DNA of 9,548 bases from Candidatus Sabulitectum sp. (GTDB lineage Bacteria > Fermentibacterota > Fermentibacteria > Fermentibacterales > JCC-6). Positions 1 through 6,152 of the stretch are shown here, piece after piece. The notes under the pieces were generated by a model. That model saw only the letters and a list, made by a program, of their open reading frames with translations. It was not told where the DNA came from and ran no database searches. How positions within the stretch are numbered: the stretch's first letter is position 1; every line of letters starts with the position of its first letter. The position numbers and the translations under genes were made by a program. The stretch spans positions 1 to 9,548 of the forward strand of contig JAOZLN010000069.1 of the NCBI GenBank assembly GCA_029934845.1, written 5' to 3'.

Positions 1-1502
1 TCAACAGGAAATGTATGGTCTTCATGAACAAGGAGTTGCAGGCCGTTATCAAGCTGAAATTCAACTATGCCGTCTGCAATTGAACCGGTTCGAGGAGTCA
101 GGAACTCGTCGGGAATATCAAGACCATCGAAGTTCATGGATGCAGGTTCTGCAACACCTGTGGGCAGATCCTGGCCGCTGATGCCACCTGCTCCTCCATC
201 TTCGGAAGGAATGAGCACCGCAAGGTTAACAGCATCCCTTGTAAGATATGTGGAAGCAGCTTGTCTTATATCCTCAGGGGTGAGTTGTTCCATGAGCTCC
301 ATCTGTTCGGCACTGTAGAGAGGGTTGCCAAACCTGGAGAAAGACAGACAGTAGCCGGTGGCAAGAGACAGGGGATATGAGCTGTTAAGTATCTCCCGGG
401 CACGATGTTTGTTACACAAATCATCAAGAATCTCTTTAGAGATCCCATTGGCGGCAAGATCATCAAGCTCGCTCCAGATTATGGAAGAAACATCATCAAT
501 TGTTACTCCGCCCTCTTCGGCTGGATTCATTGTGACGTAGATGGTGAACAATCCGGGATCAACATCGTTGTCTTTTATTGCCCATGCACCGTAAACAAGC
601 TCGGTGTCCATCAGCAGCTGGCTCAGCCTGCCGGATCGCCCACTGGAAAGGTATATCGCGATCATTGTCATGGCGGGGTTCATGGGGCTGGTTCCAGATG
701 TAGAGTGGAACGCCATGGCAAACCTCTTCAGGTTTGAAGCGTGCTCTATCTCTACATATCCCGGCTCAGTCTGCCGAGGCTCAGCTGCAACAAATTCAGC
801 CGGAACACTTCCGGCGGGGATGTCTCCGAAGTAATCTTCCACCATTGCATGCAGCTCTGCGGTATCGAAATCTCCCACAATAGTAAGCACTGCATTGGAA
901 GGGCAGTAGTAAGTCTCGTAGAAATCTCTTACCATCCTATGATTGTATCCCAGGATGTTCTCACCATAGCCCAGTACAGGTTTTCCGTAGGGGTGTTCGG
1001 TAAAGGCCAGACCATAAAGAGCTTCCAGCAATGCGCCGTCAGCACTGTCTATGTTGTTCATCCGCCTTTCTTCATGAACCACATTTCTTTCAGAGATAAT
1101 TTCAGCTGAATCCATCAGACAGTTAACCATCCTGTCGCTCTCTATCATCAAAGCATCTTCAACCCTGCTGGATGGCAGCATCAGGTAGTAGTAGGTAGCA
1201 TCCTTGCCTTCCATGGCATTGCTGAACCCGCCGTCCCTCTGTACTATCTGCCAGAACCGGCCATATGGCATTTCCGCAGTTCCTTTGAACATCATGTGTT
1301 CGCAGAAGTGACTTATTCCCAGGTTGGCACCTGACTCATTTCTGGAGCCGGCACCATAGGTTATTACAGACGCTACAACAGGTGCGTAGTGCAGTTCCTG
1401 TGTAATTACAGTAAGCCCGTTATCAAGCACCGTTACCAGAGGTTCCCCTGCAATCACAGAAGAAACACAAGCAGCAACCAGCATAAGCATCAGTCTACTC
1501 AC
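1..1502 (-). CDS. Exported M16-family zinc metalloprotease, two-domain, C-terminal part cut by window edge
   Basis: Peptidase family M16 (insulinase/pitrilysin/MPP-like): a zinc protease that degrades peptides, here with an export signal and so probably periplasmic. The visible 500 codons hold the inverted zinc motif HFCEH at residues 65-69 (H65, H69 ligands, E68 catalytic), followed by MFKGT. The glutamate ligand lies in the VVHEERR segment near residue 145, at the spacing expected of the family. NAMEGKDATYYY (95-106), the VGDFD strand and a GRSGRL motif complete the first M16 domain. At the left edge a new LDNGLQLLVHEDHTFPV segment restarts the M16 pattern, so a second, probably inactive, domain continues outside. 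I chose GTG at 1502 because GAAAGG sits about 9 bases upstream and the start gives a signal peptide with a VIA|GEP cleavage site. ATG at 1490 is possible. The VAAC at residues 9-12 resembles a lipobox but lies very near the N-terminus. The gene is divergent from the ATPase at 1852. Confidence 0.93.
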   Translation of the reverse strand, partial: MSRLMLMLVAACVSSVIAGEPLVTVLDNGLTVITQELHYAPVVASVITYGAGSRNESGANLGISHFCEHMMFKGTAEMPYGRFWQIVQRDGGFSNAMEGKDATYYYLMLPSSRVEDALMIESDRMVNCLMDSAEIISERNVVHEERRMNNIDSADGALLEALYGLAFTEHPYGKPVLGYGENILGYNHRMVRDFYETYYCPSNAVLTIVGDFDTAELHAMVEDYFGDIPAGSVPAEFVAAEPRQTEPGYVEIEHASNLKRFAMAFHSTSGTSPMNPAMTMIAIYLSSGRSGRLSQLLMDTELVYGAWAIKDNDVDPGLFTIYVTMNPAEEGGVTIDDVSSIIWSELDDLAANGISKEILDDLCNKHRAREILNSSYPLSLATGYCLSFSRFGNPLYSAEQMELMEQLTPEDIRQAASTYLTRDAVNLAVLIPSEDGGAGGISGQDLPTGVAEPASMNFDGLDIPDEFLTPRTGSIADGIVEFQLDNGLQLLVHEDHTFPV

Positions 1503-1653
1503 AGAAACCAGCCTTTCAAGTAAAGAGGAGTGGAAGATAAGTAAGCTAAGTATGCTAAAATGTGATAGTATCTGCAAATATACGAGATCAATGCCAATAG
1601 CGAACAGCGAAAAGAGTAGAGATTCGACTTTGCATTTTCGGTCAGGCTCCTGG

Positions 1654-1705
1654 CATTCCAACCGGTTCCAGTTTGAATCGGTTGGGGAAATGAGCAGTTG
1701 GAATG
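1654..1705. promoter_or_regulatory. Two overlapping, mutually exclusive hairpins
   Basis: Hairpin A pairs CCAACCGGTTC (1658-1668) with GAATCGGTTGG (1675-1685): 11 pairs counting one G-T wobble, with a 6-base loop. Hairpin B pairs CATTCCAAC (1654-1662) with GTTGGAATG (1697-1705): 9 perfect pairs across a 34-base loop. Both use the CCAAC segment, so only one can form at a time. No T-run follows on either strand, so neither is a standard terminator. It could be a leader switch for either divergent gene, or a protein-binding dyad. The arms are read directly from the sequence; the function is inference. Confidence 0.45.
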
Positions 1706-1790
1706 TGGAGAGCGGGTGAAAAAAGAATTTGCGAACTGTTCATTCTTCACATATGCTTGAAGCCGGAAACGACTTTGTCAGTGAAACAGC

Positions 1791-1819
1791 TTGTTCTTGC
1801 GTGGCAGCAGTGCTATTGT
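1791..1819 (+). promoter_or_regulatory. Weak sigma70-like promoter for the secretion ATPase
   Basis: TTGTTC (1791-1796) and TATTGT (1814-1819) are separated by 17 bases. Matches to consensus are 3/6 and 4/6. Transcription would start near 1826, giving a short leader that still contains the GGAGG ribosome binding site at 1837-1841. The evidence is weak because the box matches are modest. Confidence 0.3.
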
Positions 1820-1851
1820 TAGCTAAATTGTAAAATGGAGGTTGAAAAGCG

Positions 1852-3390
1852 ATGGGAATGACTTTTACACTGCCCAAGCTCACAAGAAAAATCTTTGCTT
1901 ATGTCAAAATAGTCTCTATTATCATTTCAATTCTTATTATGCTGATCATTTCAAAAGCATCTTTTTCCGGGGAAGCACTCAGAGAACTGGAAAGTAGCCT
2001 GAGAATAGGTTCTACGTTTTTGTCTCTGCTCTTTCGGGGTCTGATCGTTCTGCTTATCAACGCTGTTCTTGTGGCGCTTGTAAGAACCCTGTGGTTTCAT
2101 TTTGAGAAAGTTCCAGAGAACACTGCGGTGATAAAAAGCGGTGACCTTTTCATGTACAAAGCGGGAAGCATTGCCGGAATTTCCCGGCTTCAATCGGAGC
2201 TTGAAAGAATAATCGAGTCTTCCAGAGGTTCTGTGGTAGGAATAGTGAACACAATTGTCAGTATGGGCTTCTCGCTGGCCGCAAGCGATATTCATTTAAG
2301 CCCTGGAGCTGACACGGTTGAGGTGGTATTCAGGGTTCAGGGAAATCTCTATCCCATGGGGAAAATACCCCTGCGCCTTTATCCCCATCTGGTGAGAAGG
2401 GTCAAGATCCTTTCAGGACTTTCCATTTTCAAACAGGGAGTGCCCCAGGATGGGCAGTTGAATTTTGAAGATACCGCATTTACTGCCAGAGTATCCGTGT
2501 TTCCCACCAGTAACGGTGAGCGGATCGCTCTGAGGCTGGCCAATGTCAACGCCAGAATAATGGATCTTGATAACATTGGAATGCCGGAGAATATCCTGCT
2601 TGATTACAAGGCTCTTCTTAATCGCAGCCAGGGAATGATCGTGATAACCGGACCCACTGGCAGTGGGAAGAGTACCACCATGTTCTCCAGCCTTCTCAAT
2701 ATTCAGACACAGAGAAAAGACAGTGTAAATATTGTCACCCTGGAAGACCCCATCGAGACTAATCTTGAGGGATTTCAGCAGACCCAGGTGGGACAGGCAA
2801 CCGGGCTCACTTTTCCCACAGCTCTAAGATCTGTTCTTAGACAGGACCCTGACGTAATTATGCTTGGCGAAATAAGAGACGAAGAAACAGCATCAATTGC
2901 TATCAGAGCCGCTATGACAGGCCACTTGCTGTTAACCACTGTACACGCAAACAGCACCTCAGGTGTTTTCAACCGGCTTTCTCAGATGGGAGTAGACCCG
3001 GTTCAGCTTTCTTCAGCCATTCACGCAGTGTTATCGCAAAGGTTGTGCCGCCAGCTGTGCCCTTCATGCAGAAAAATTATTGAATTGACCAGTTTTCATG
3101 TAAGGCAGCTGAAACTTCTGGGAGTAGAAGATATTCCGGAAGGTCCATTCTATGAGGCAGAGGGTTGCACCGAATGCCTGGGGCGCGGGTTCATCGGCCA
3201 GGTGGCACTCTTTGAAATGCTCCTGGTCACTGATCATCTGAGAGATTTCATTTCCCGGGGACTTCCAGCTCACCAGTTAAGCAGAGAAGCAAGAAAAGCC
3301 GGCATGCCCACCCTTCTTGACCATGGCCTGGACTTTGCAAGGCAGGGGAAGATCTCTCTTACAGAGTTGACCAGAGTAGTTTCAGAGTAA
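1852..3390 (+). CDS. Membrane-anchored GspE/PilB-family secretion ATPase lacking the N1 domain
   Basis: Type II secretion/type IV pilus assembly ATPase family: hexameric motors that convert ATP hydrolysis into pilin or pseudopilin movement at the inner membrane. All core motifs are intact: Walker A GPTGSGKST (267-275), Asp box TLEDPIE (296-302), Walker B VIMLGEIRD (335-343) and His box TGHLLLTTVHAN (356-367). The N2 domain is present (SLAASDIHLSP near 141-151, PQDGQL at 198-203, FPTSNGERIALRL at 217-229). The zinc-binding knob is present too, with C403/C406 and C439/C442. The oddity is the N-terminus: instead of the soluble N1/MshEN domain, residues about 15-35 and 57-80 are hydrophobic and look like two membrane helices. 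At 512 residues it is shorter than typical full-length family members. The start at 1852 has GGAGG 10 bases upstream; a second ATG at 1858 is less well spaced. No pilin, platform or secretin gene is adjacent, so substrate and partner are unknown. Family assignment is certain; the system it serves is not. Confidence 0.95.
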   Translation: MGMTFTLPKLTRKIFAYVKIVSIIISILIMLIISKASFSGEALRELESSLRIGSTFLSLLFRGLIVLLINAVLVALVRTLWFHFEKVPENTAVIKSGDLFMYKAGSIAGISRLQSELERIIESSRGSVVGIVNTIVSMGFSLAASDIHLSPGADTVEVVFRVQGNLYPMGKIPLRLYPHLVRRVKILSGLSIFKQGVPQDGQLNFEDTAFTARVSVFPTSNGERIALRLANVNARIMDLDNIGMPENILLDYKALLNRSQGMIVITGPTGSGKSTTMFSSLLNIQTQRKDSVNIVTLEDPIETNLEGFQQTQVGQATGLTFPTALRSVLRQDPDVIMLGEIRDEETASIAIRAAMTGHLLLTTVHANSTSGVFNRLSQMGVDPVQLSSAIHAVLSQRLCRQLCPSCRKIIELTSFHVRQLKLLGVEDIPEGPFYEAEGCTECLGRGFIGQVALFEMLLVTDHLRDFISRGLPAHQLSREARKAGMPTLLDHGLDFARQGKISLTELTRVVSE

Positions 3391-3400
3391 ACTTTAAGTC

Positions 3401-3436
3401 AAACAAAACAGAGTAGGCACAGGCTGTATTCTACTC
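3401..3436 (-). terminator. Candidate intrinsic terminator after the secreted-protein pair
   Basis: On the minus strand GAGTAG and CTACTC form a 6-bp stem (3431-3436 with 3411-3416) around a 14-base loop, followed by TGTTTTGTTT. It lies 14 bases past the stop of the gene ending at 3450, which fits termination of that unit. The stem is short and the loop long, so it may be weak. It lies between convergent genes; read on the plus strand it has no T-run. Confidence 0.4.
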
Positions 3437-3449
3437 AGGCAGGGAAAAG

Positions 3450-3926
3450 TTACATCATGAAAGAGCCGATAGCCCTTTGATCCAGTTTCCAGTCGCCTTC
3501 CTCTTTCACCATGAGTATTCGCCTGAGATTCAAAGAGTCTTCACCTACAAACACCATACTGCTGTCTCCATGCAGTTCAAAACCGGAGGAAAGCAGGTTT
3601 TCTCTGGGAGGCAATCCATCAACAAACGGCTGGACTGTTATAAATACTTCAACAAAATCAAACGAAGTCCAGCTCTCTATTTCTTCAACCGTTATTTCAA
3701 GATCCAATTCTTCATTCATTTCGGCAATGCTCTCTGCAGGCTCCATTTTCAAAGTTACAAGTATAAAATCGATCAGACCCAGGGATTCAGTAGACAGATA
3801 ACTCATCAAAACTTCTGCATCCCCCTGATACATGGCATCAATCAGGTTATCAAAAGCCTGATCCGGATCCATGGCAAAAACCGACCCGGTAAGAACAACA
3901 AGAATAGTAACAAGAAACACTTTCAA
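3450..3926 (-). CDS. Small secreted protein, downstream copy of a tandem paralogous pair
   Basis: A 158-residue exported protein of unknown function. A signal peptide covers residues 1-18 (cleavage near SVFA|MDP). The mature part begins with a helix of the pattern DQAFDNLIDAMYQGDAE, then acidic helices, then a beta-rich C-terminal half ending GDWKLDQ. A helical 'DAM..GD.E' start with a closing 'W.L' strand is reminiscent of NTF2-like/DUF4878 lipid- or ligand-binding folds, but that is only a fold-level guess. The start is TTG at 3926, with AGGAG 6 bases upstream (3933-3937); no ATG fits. It is clearly related along its whole length to the gene at 4020-4496 (by eye roughly two in five positions, including LPPRE, GDSS and WKLDQ). 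The two lie head to tail, 93 bases apart, with a terminator-like hairpin between them. Confidence 0.85.
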   Translation of the reverse strand: MKVFLVTILVVLTGSVFAMDPDQAFDNLIDAMYQGDAEVLMSYLSTESLGLIDFILVTLKMEPAESIAEMNEELDLEITVEEIESWTSFDFVEVFITVQPFVDGLPPRENLLSSGFELHGDSSMVFVGEDSLNLRRILMVKEEGDWKLDQRAIGSFMM

Positions 3927-3970
3927 AGCAAACTCCTCTCAATACATGATTCAAAATTCTGCAAGCAGAT

Positions 3971-4001
3971 ATTAAGCAAAAGCCCCGGGGTCAGCCAGGG
4001 C
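3971..4001 (-). terminator. Intrinsic terminator or attenuator between the tandem paralogs
   Basis: On the minus strand GCCCTGG (4001-3995) pairs with CCGGGGC (3988-3982), 7 pairs with one wobble, around a 6-base loop, followed at once by TTTTGCTT. This is a good Rho-independent terminator shape. It sits 19 bases past the stop of the upstream paralog and about 45 bases before the ribosome site of the downstream one. It could therefore lower or uncouple expression of the second copy. Confidence 0.6.
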
Positions 4002-4019
4002 ATTCGGTAAGAACGGTAA

Positions 4020-4496
4020 CTACAGCTCTGCCTGTATCACACTCTGATCAAGCTTCCAGCTGCTGCCGCTTTTGATCATCAGAATTTCGAAAGGTTGAGG
4101 CAGATCTGCAAGGTTGAAAGAAACAACACTGCTGTCTCCGCTGATCTCGTAGCCGGAAACAACTATATCTTCTCTTGGTGGCAGTTCAGCCAGAAATCTG
4201 GGAGATGCAAGAACCGTACCTATCAGATCGGTGGAAGTCCATCCGATAACATCTTCAGCGGTAACTTCCATATTCAGTTCACCGGATATCTCAACTGCAG
4301 CTTCTTCAGGTTTCAGCTTTACCACCATAAGCATCATATCTATAAATGCAACAGATTCTGAAGAAAGACAGCTTTTGAAGCCCTCGGCACTACCTGCATA
4401 CATGGCATCCACAAGTTTATCAAAAGACTGTTCCGGGTTTTCAGCATACATCAAACCTGTAAACAGAATAACAATCAAAAAAATAAGCTTTTTCAA
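4020..4496 (-). CDS. Small secreted protein, upstream copy of a tandem paralogous pair
   Basis: Paralog of the product of 3450-3926, with the same architecture: an 18-residue signal peptide (MKKLIFLIVILFTGLMYA, then ENPEQ), the helix pattern EQSFDKLVDAMYAGSAE, a middle acidic helical part, then LPPRE, SGYEISGDSS and a terminal WKLDQ. I place the start at TTG 4496 rather than the TTG at 4511. AAAGGTG (4502-4508) is then a well-spaced ribosome site, and the product is exactly 158 residues, the same length as its neighbour, with the signal peptide aligned. Function is unknown; an NTF2-like fold is possible but unproven. The gene is divergent from the YjbQ gene at 4636, with a 17-bp palindrome between them that could control either side. 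Confidence 0.85.
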   Translation of the reverse strand: MKKLIFLIVILFTGLMYAENPEQSFDKLVDAMYAGSAEGFKSCLSSESVAFIDMMLMVVKLKPEEAAVEISGELNMEVTAEDVIGWTSTDLIGTVLASPRFLAELPPREDIVVSGYEISGDSSVVSFNLADLPQPFEILMIKSGSSWKLDQSVIQAEL

Positions 4497-4569
4497 AATC
4501 ACACCTTTCAAAAAAAGAAGAATAGAATCCCCAAATTAGTAATCCACTGTACAGATTTAGAGCAAACTC

Positions 4570-4586
4570 TTCTGGAAGTTCCAGAA
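4570..4586. promoter_or_regulatory. Perfect 17-bp palindrome, candidate operator
   Basis: TTCTGGAA and TTCCAGAA are exact reverse complements separated by one G, giving TTCTGGAAGTTCCAGAA. It lies in the 139-base gap between the divergent starts at 4496 and 4636, about 50 bases before the YjbQ start. This is the size and symmetry expected of a dimeric regulator site. No regulator gene is nearby, so the binding protein is unknown. Promoter boxes around it are not clear on either strand. Confidence 0.5.
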
Positions 4587-4635
4587 CAGCATATTTCTTA
4601 TACTTCGGTATCATAATCTAACAGGAGGTAATCCC

Positions 4636-5049
4636 ATGACAAAAGGTCAGACAATAACCGTGCCTACAGAGGGCTTTTCTGATATTGTGAACATTACAGA
4701 GCAGGTTCAGACAACAGTAACACAGTCGAAGATAAGAAACGGTATAGTGTCGATTACTGCAATCGGCTCCACTGCTTCAATCACCACTATCGAATTTGAA
4801 CCTGCTCTGGTGCTGGACATGCAGGAACTCCTTAACACCCTTGTGCCGGAAACGATCAAATCAAGACATTCGGAAACATGGGGAGATGACAACGGGTTCT
4901 CTCACATGAGAGCCACACTGATGGGCCCCGGTATCACCATTCCCATCGAACACGGTAAACTGCTCACTGGAACATGGCAGCAGATTGTGGTTATCGATCA
5001 TGACAACCGCCCTCGGAACAGGCAGATCAGAATACAGGTACTTGGCTGA
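4636..5049 (+). CDS. yjbQ: YjbQ/UPF0047 family protein (secondary thiamine-phosphate synthase type)
   Basis: A cytosolic single-domain protein of the YjbQ/UPF0047 family (PF01894), 137 residues, the normal length. Members carry weak thiamine-phosphate synthase activity and their true role is unsettled. Landmarks in order: GIVSITAIGSTASITTIEFE (36-55), the LDMQELL helix, RHSETWGDDNGFSHMRA (77-93), and IPIEHGKLLTGTWQQIVVID (102-121), ending RIQVLG. The NG.SH and GTWQ signatures are intact. Where E. coli YjbQ has QHTSAS, this protein has GSTAS, so that histidine is replaced. I recall the same variant in an archaeal/FCB subfamily, so it is probably not a defect. The start has a strong AGGAGG (4623-4628) 7 bases upstream. 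It appears to be a single-gene unit, divergent from the secreted pair. Confidence 0.92.
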   Translation: MTKGQTITVPTEGFSDIVNITEQVQTTVTQSKIRNGIVSITAIGSTASITTIEFEPALVLDMQELLNTLVPETIKSRHSETWGDDNGFSHMRATLMGPGITIPIEHGKLLTGTWQQIVVIDHDNRPRNRQIRIQVLG

Positions 5050-5426
5050 CACGGTCACTTTTCTGAGTCGGGCAGGCGTTTTCTCCGGTTCCTGCTCGCC
5101 TGCGCTGTCAAGATTATAGCAGTAGTAACTTTGCTACTGGCAATATTGCTACTACCGATAATACAAGGCCAGAGGTTCGATCGTGATTCCATTTAAGCAG
5201 AGACTTTTTGATACAGAGCAGTATGAGTTCCGCATGATCAACAGGTAGTATTTGCAACTGATCTTAACTACAGTGCTTTTTGCTGAAACAAAATAGATAA
5301 ACGTAAAACAAACCAAACAGCGTAACTATTTACTGTATTGACTTCAATAACGTGAAAAATCGCCATGTGCTTTTGTGATTAACGCTATTGTTGCCAAAAG
5401 CGTGAAAATGAAAAATGTCTGCCTTT
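5050..5426. other. Non-coding gap between convergent genes, several small dyads
   Basis: No gene is visible in these 377 bases. Structures seen: the hairpin at 5069-5103; a CAGTAG/CTACTG hairpin (5120-5139) followed by a second TTGCTACT copy; a 14-bp palindrome TATTGACTTCAATA (5336-5349); an inverted pair GCTTTTG (5369-5375)/CAAAAGC (5395-5401); and four CGTRAMW-like motifs at 5302, 5321, 5351 and 5401, the last two sharing CGTGAAAA. The region past about 5280 is A+T-rich. It is unusually long and structured for a gap between two 3' ends. Confidence 0.5.
5069..5103 (+). terminator. Hairpin after yjbQ, possible terminator without a T-run
   Basis: Two overlapping stems are possible 20 bases after the yjbQ stop: CGGGCAGG (5069-5076) with CCTGCTCG (5091-5098), 8 pairs with one wobble, or GCAGGCG (5072-5078) with CGCCTGC (5097-5103), 7 perfect pairs. 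No T-run follows, so it may be a Rho-dependent end or a 3' stabilising hairpin. Confidence 0.35.
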
Positions 5427-5947
5427 CTAATTTAATCTCAAACATCTCACTGTTTCGTTGAAACCACAGGCATCGAGCTTGATAATGTAGTATCCGCTGG
5501 GCATTTCCAGTGCGGGGCTCCATGTCACAGTGTGCGTTCCCCCTGATCGCTGCCCATTCACCAGCTTTTCAACAAGCCTTCCCGACAGGTCAAAACCAGC
5601 CAGCTTGACGCTGGACTGTTCAGGTATGCTGTATGTAATGGTAAAAGTGGAGGAAAACAGGTTTGGAACGGCGGTTTCCAGTGCAAGCAGAGGGTTTCCC
5701 CCGTGAGCTTCTTCTATACCAGTGTCAGTTTCCAGTTTGATCAGGTAAACATCAATGCTGTCAGCACCTGGAGAATTTCTCATTCCAACAACTACAAAGT
5801 CACCGTTAGAGGTCTGTATAACAGACGTGCCTCCTTCAATATAGGGTCCACCAATTGTTTGCGTCCATTCCGTTCCGGGAGGCTGGGCAGAAACACTCTG
5901 AGGAAAGAATAAACCAGCAAAGTAATACTGAGTACAAAAGTTCTCAT
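5427..5947 (-). pseudogene. Frameshifted remnant of a secreted protein with C-terminal sorting (FlgD-like) domain
   Basis: The downstream frame encodes SVSAQPPGTEWTQTIGGPYI, an IQTSNGDFVVVG strand and DVYLIKLETD. This is one unit of the 'WTQTIGG..QTSDGG' repeat common in FCB-group secreted proteins. It is followed by a C-terminal module (VPNLFSSTFTITYSIPEQ, LSGRLVEKL, a GGTHTVTW turn, PSGYYIIKLD) of the FlgD-like/type IX sorting class. Its signal peptide starts in a different frame: ATG at 5947 gives MRTFVLSITLLVYSF. It joins QSVSAQPPG only if one base is restored near 5900-5903 (TTCCTCAG). With that base the gene would be 173 codons plus stop. The downstream frame stays open to 6014 by chance, without a ribosome site. 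Relatives usually hold several repeats, so an internal deletion is also likely. A sequencing error could explain the frameshift but not the small size. Confidence 0.7.
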
Positions 5948-6152
5948 AATAGGCAAACTCTCTGCGTGTGACAGTTGAACCTGTACAGCGGACTATTGTA
6001 ATAGACCAATACACAGCTCACAGAAAACACAAATACATCAGGTTCAATATTTAACAGAGACAAAGAGTAGTCAAAACACCCAAATGCAAGAAGAATAGGC
6101 TTCTGTCTGCTCTAAATCTAAGTATTCAGAAAATGTGTTCTTCAGGAAACAA

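Larger units (their letters stand above)
1503..1851. other. Divergent intergenic region between M16 protease and secretion ATPase
   Basis: This 349-base stretch has no convincing gene. An 83-codon minus-strand reading frame crosses it, but it has no family resemblance and its stop lies inside the protease start region. Visible structure: three degenerate 9-mers in a row (GGAAGATAA, GTAAGCTAA, GTATGCTAA at 1532-1558) just upstream of the protease start, a strong dyad at 1654-1705, and a weak promoter for the ATPase gene at 1791-1819. Minus-strand promoter boxes for the protease are ambiguous; CATACT with TTGCAG 17 bases upstream is the best I can find. Confidence 0.6.

Noticed and set aside
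405..1109. Plus-strand reading frames inside the M16 gene
   Set aside because: They are antisense shadows of a gene whose zinc motif and M16 landmarks are unbroken over 500 codons.
1658..1690. Possible tRNA T-arm (GGTTC ... GAATC)
   Set aside because: The surrounding bases cannot form an acceptor stem or anticodon arm; it is explained as a simple hairpin.
1499..1750. 83-codon minus-strand reading frame upstream of the M16 gene
   Set aside because: No recognisable family, no good ribosome site, low-complexity tail from the A+T repeat region, and it overlaps the hairpin region and the protease start in another frame.
3477..4010. 177-codon plus-strand reading frame opposite the downstream secreted protein
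   Set aside because: It runs antisense to a gene with a signal peptide, a ribosome site and a clear paralog. Its translation is basic and His/Tyr/Lys-rich without domain features, as expected of a shadow.
4497..4511. Longer start (TTG 4511) for the upstream secreted paralog
   Set aside because: It has no ribosome site. The start at 4496 has AAAGGTG and gives the same length and signal-peptide alignment as the neighbouring copy.
5173..5190. GGTTCGATCGTGATTCC resembling a tRNA T-loop
   Set aside because: No cloverleaf can be built around it, and the loop spacing is wrong.
5948..6014. Extension of the sorting-domain frame to a start at 6014
   Set aside because: The extension has no ribosome site and no signal peptide. 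The hydrophobic leader is in the other frame starting at 5947, so the longer frame is open by chance.
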